This document shows, one piece after another, positions 5,704 through 7,551 of a stretch of 7,551 nucleotides of DNA. The stretch lies in the NCBI GenBank assembly GCA_009700715.1, contig WLLM01000030.1, forward strand, positions 1 through 7,551, written 5' to 3'. This DNA is from Actinomycetota bacterium. GTDB lineage: Bacteria > Actinomycetota > Actinomycetes > Nanopelagicales > Nanopelagicaceae. The position numbers and the translations under genes are program-made. Position 1 is the first letter of the stretch; the number at the start of each line of letters is the position of its first letter. The notes under the pieces are model-generated. The model ran no database searches. It was not told where the DNA came from and was given only the letters and a program-made list of their open reading frames with translations.

Positions 5704-6468
5704 TTAGCGTTGTTTGACGCGCAGATTCATTCCCAAGCGACGGACAAGCGGTCGTGGAACCACTGAGATCAAACCAACTAAAAGTTGATACTGCCAACCC
5801 GGAATAGAAACTGCTTTCCCTGACTGTGCATCTTTCCAAGCTTGGGCAACTAGGCGATCGGAGTTAAGCCACATAAATTCTGGCAAGCCCGCCATCTTCA
5901 TCCGCCCGCGTTGGTGAAATTCGGTGCGCGTAAAACCTGGGCAGAGCGCCGAGACTTTAACTTTGGTCGCGGATAACTCGGTGTGAAGTGATTCGCTTAA
6001 CACCGTTAAGTAAGACTTAGAAGCGCTGTAGGCGCCTCCTGCGATAAAACTAGCAACCGATGAAACATTTATAACAGTTCCAGAATTGCGTTCCTTCATT
6101 CCTGGAAGAACAACGTGCATTAAGCGCATCGGGGTTCTTACCAAAACTTTTAGGACTTCCTCTTCTTTATCTAGAGCACTCATCGTGAAAGCTTTATTGA
6201 TTCCAAATCCAGCGTTGTTAATTAAAACTTCGATCTCATTCTGCTTTATGAAATCTTCAACCTTTGTACACCCGGTCTCGGTTGCTAAATCAGCAACGAT
6301 TACAACTGATTCTGCTCCGAATTTATCCATTAAACCTTGGGCGCGCTCGTGAAGGCGGGCCTCATCGCGGGCAACTAAAACCAAGTTGTAACCTTTTTCG
6401 GCAAGCAGGCGTGTAAAACTCTCACCGATTCCTGCGGTTGCACCAGTTACAAGAGCCCACTTTTTCAT
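5704..6468 (-). CDS. Short-chain dehydrogenase/reductase (classical SDR, DltE-like)
   Basis: A 254-residue cytoplasmic NAD(P)-dependent oxidoreductase, substrate unknown. The Rossmann glycine motif is TGATAGIG (8-15). An Arg-Asp after the second strand (VARDEARL, 32-39) suggests NADPH preference. An acidic residue follows strand 4 (VADLA, D60), NNAG is at 84-87, the serine is in VINVSSVAS (S136/S137), the catalytic pair is Y147-S-A-S-K151, and CPGFTRTEF is at 176-184. The Asn of the classical tetrad, expected in the N-x-x-A-P-M-R-L helix, is Leu109. Ser137 to Tyr147 is 10 residues instead of the usual 13. Some actinobacterial SDRs of this type seem to share both traits, from memory. The ATG at 6468 has GGAGA with 5 bases of spacing. 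It lies 17 bases downstream of the GMC oxidoreductase stop on the same strand, so the two are probably one operon acting on related alcohol/ketone substrates (inference). Confidence 0.9.
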   Translation of the reverse strand: MKKWALVTGATAGIGESFTRLLAEKGYNLVLVARDEARLHERAQGLMDKFGAESVVIVADLATETGCTKVEDFIKQNEIEVLINNAGFGINKAFTMSALDKEEEVLKVLVRTPMRLMHVVLPGMKERNSGTVINVSSVASFIAGGAYSASKSYLTVLSESLHTELSATKVKVSALCPGFTRTEFHQRGRMKMAGLPEFMWLNSDRLVAQAWKDAQSGKAVSIPGWQYQLLVGLISVVPRPLVRRLGMNLRVKQR

Positions 6469-6472
6469 TTCG

Positions 6473-6477
6473 TCTCC
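6473..6477 (-). promoter_or_regulatory. Shine-Dalgarno site of the dehydrogenase gene
   Basis: Minus-strand GGAGA lies 5 bases before the ATG at 6468, inside the 17-base gap after the GMC gene. It supports independent translation initiation on a shared mRNA and fixes the start at 6468. Confidence 0.7.
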
Positions 6478-6485
6478 GTATATTT

Positions 6486-7551
6486 CTATTTGAGAGCGCC
6501 ATAAGCGCTGGCAGGAACTACCGGGTTATTTGGATGTATCGGAGCAAGATACTTGTAAGGCGCGTTTTGTGCGGGACGTTGATCGGATTCACCTTTATTT
6601 GGCCAGAGCGACATCGCGCGTTCTGCCTGGGCGGTAATTGTTAGCGATGGATTTACACCAAGATTTGCAGTAATTGAAGACCCGTCTACAACATGAAGAG
6701 TCGGATAGTTATATACGCGATGATACGGATCAATAACGCCGGTTTTTTCATCAGCGCCGATCACGCATCCGCCAACAAAGTGCGCGGTAAAAGGCGCGCT
6801 AATTAAGTCTCCGATATGCCCGCCAGCGATTCCTCCGTATTCATTTGCCACATGCCGCACCGCTTCGTTCGCGGCCGGAATATAAGTTGCATTAGGCATA
6901 TCGCTATCGTTCTTGGAGGTTAATTTAAATCCAAATAATCCGCGCTTGCCTTTAACGGTCACAGCAGAGTCAACATCTTGCATTACAAGTGCAATTACTG
7001 TTTTTTCACTCCAGTGGCGCACATTAATTATCCGTGCTAGCAGAGATGGGTTAGCTAAGAACTGTTTAACCCAATGGCGACGCCGTTCTTTGCCGGTAAA
7101 TCCATCAGTCATAATCGTTTGCAGCAGACCCATAAAGTTACTGCCCTTGCCGTAACGCACTGGCTCGATGTGGGTATGTTCATCAGGAAAGAATGAAGAT
7201 GTGATGGCTGCACCGCGGCTGAAATCGTTATTGCGATTATTCATTAACGCACCAGTCAGCGCTTCACTATTGGTGCGCGAGAGTTCGCCTAAACGTTCTG
7301 AAATATTGGGAAGTTGTTTACGTTTCATTTTATGCAATAACTTCTGGGTATTAAATGTTCCAGCGGCAACAACTAATTGATCTGCGATAAAGGTTGTACC
7401 GCGCGAACCATCCCAAGCACCCGTTTTCTCAGTTCTAACGACCCACTTTCCATCGCTGCGTTCAGCGAATTCAGTCACCGTCGTTAGTGGAAATACTTTC
7501 GCTCCGGCACCTTCGGCAAGACCGAGATAGTTCTTTGGAAGTGTGTTCTTA
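6486..7551 (-). CDS. GMC-family oxidoreductase, ChoD (cholesterol oxidase)-like, C-terminal part (cut by right edge)
   Basis: An FAD-dependent oxidase/dehydrogenase of the glucose-methanol-choline family, probably acting on a secondary alcohol. The last 354 residues are visible and the frame is open to the window edge, so the GTG at 7478 is not the start. The visible part opens with KNTLPKNYLGLAEGAGAKV and PLTTV, a typical GMC segment ahead of the FAD-domain strand. ADQLVVAAGTFNTQKLL (7379-7329) is the second nucleotide-domain block. TAHFVGGCVIGAD holds the His matching the catalytic His of cholesterol oxidases, and DGSSITANLGVNPSLTITAQAERAM holds the matching Asn in GVNP. The tail (SLWPNKGESDQRP, then YLAP) closely resembles mycobacterial ChoD as I remember it. 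Sterol specificity is not proven: in this clade the name is often applied to enzymes of unknown substrate. The FAD-binding N-terminus (GxGxxG) is outside the window. The dehydrogenase follows 17 bases downstream. Confidence 0.88.
   Translation of the reverse strand, partial: KNTLPKNYLGLAEGAGAKVFPLTTVTEFAERSDGKWVVRTEKTGAWDGSRGTTFIADQLVVAAGTFNTQKLLHKMKRKQLPNISERLGELSRTNSEALTGALMNNRNNDFSRGAAITSSFFPDEHTHIEPVRYGKGSNFMGLLQTIMTDGFTGKERRRHWVKQFLANPSLLARIINVRHWSEKTVIALVMQDVDSAVTVKGKRGLFGFKLTSKNDSDMPNATYIPAANEAVRHVANEYGGIAGGHIGDLISAPFTAHFVGGCVIGADEKTGVIDPYHRVYNYPTLHVVDGSSITANLGVNPSLTITAQAERAMSLWPNKGESDQRPAQNAPYKYLAPIHPNNPVVPASAYGALK

Noticed and set aside
7476..7478. GTG as the start of the GMC oxidoreductase.
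   Set aside because: The frame stays open upstream to the window edge and codes for a conserved GMC segment (KNTL...NYL...AE), so the gene continues beyond 7551.

Overview
The window looks like chromosome of a streamlined, fairly low-GC actinobacterium. The enzyme types are actinobacterial: a mycobacterial-type SerC, a CitA-type second citrate synthase and a ChoD-like GMC oxidoreductase. Yet GC looks well below that of soil actinomycetes, gaps are short, and several starts look leaderless. Freshwater planktonic Actinobacteria (the acI / Nanopelagicales type) fit best. This is inference from style and recalled homologues, not from a search. I see no RNA gene, insertion sequence, CRISPR array, phage gene or attachment site, and no gap between genes exceeds about 160 bases.

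Layout. Positions 1-920, minus strand: the start of serC (cut by the left edge) and pdxH directly upstream of it, a pair linked through pyridoxal phosphate. Positions 921-989: a short divergent control region. Positions 990-3487, plus strand: citA (citrate synthase 2), then phr (class I photolyase) 17 bases later. Positions 3456-4841, minus strand: a membrane GGDEF diguanylate cyclase whose 3' end overlaps the end of phr by 32 bases. Positions 4842-4997: the cyclase promoter plus a strong terminator hairpin. Positions 4998-5621, minus strand: a secreted, Ala/Lys-rich probable coiled-coil protein with four cysteines. Positions 5704-7551, minus strand: a short-chain dehydrogenase and, 17 bases upstream of it, a ChoD-like GMC oxidoreductase cut by the right edge.

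Two initiation styles coexist. serC, phr and the cyclase gene each carry a TANNNT hexamer ending exactly 6 bases before the ATG, with no Shine-Dalgarno (SD) sequence, as expected for leaderless mRNAs. The secreted protein and the dehydrogenase have clear SD sequences 5 bases before the ATG.

Most of the window is ordinary metabolism, repair and signalling, and I do not see a clear new multi-gene system. The points most worth a second look are the leaderless pattern, the 8-bp dyad over the phr start, several active-site substitutions (citrate synthase, photolyase, dehydrogenase), the secreted cysteine/coiled-coil protein, and the GMC-dehydrogenase pair.
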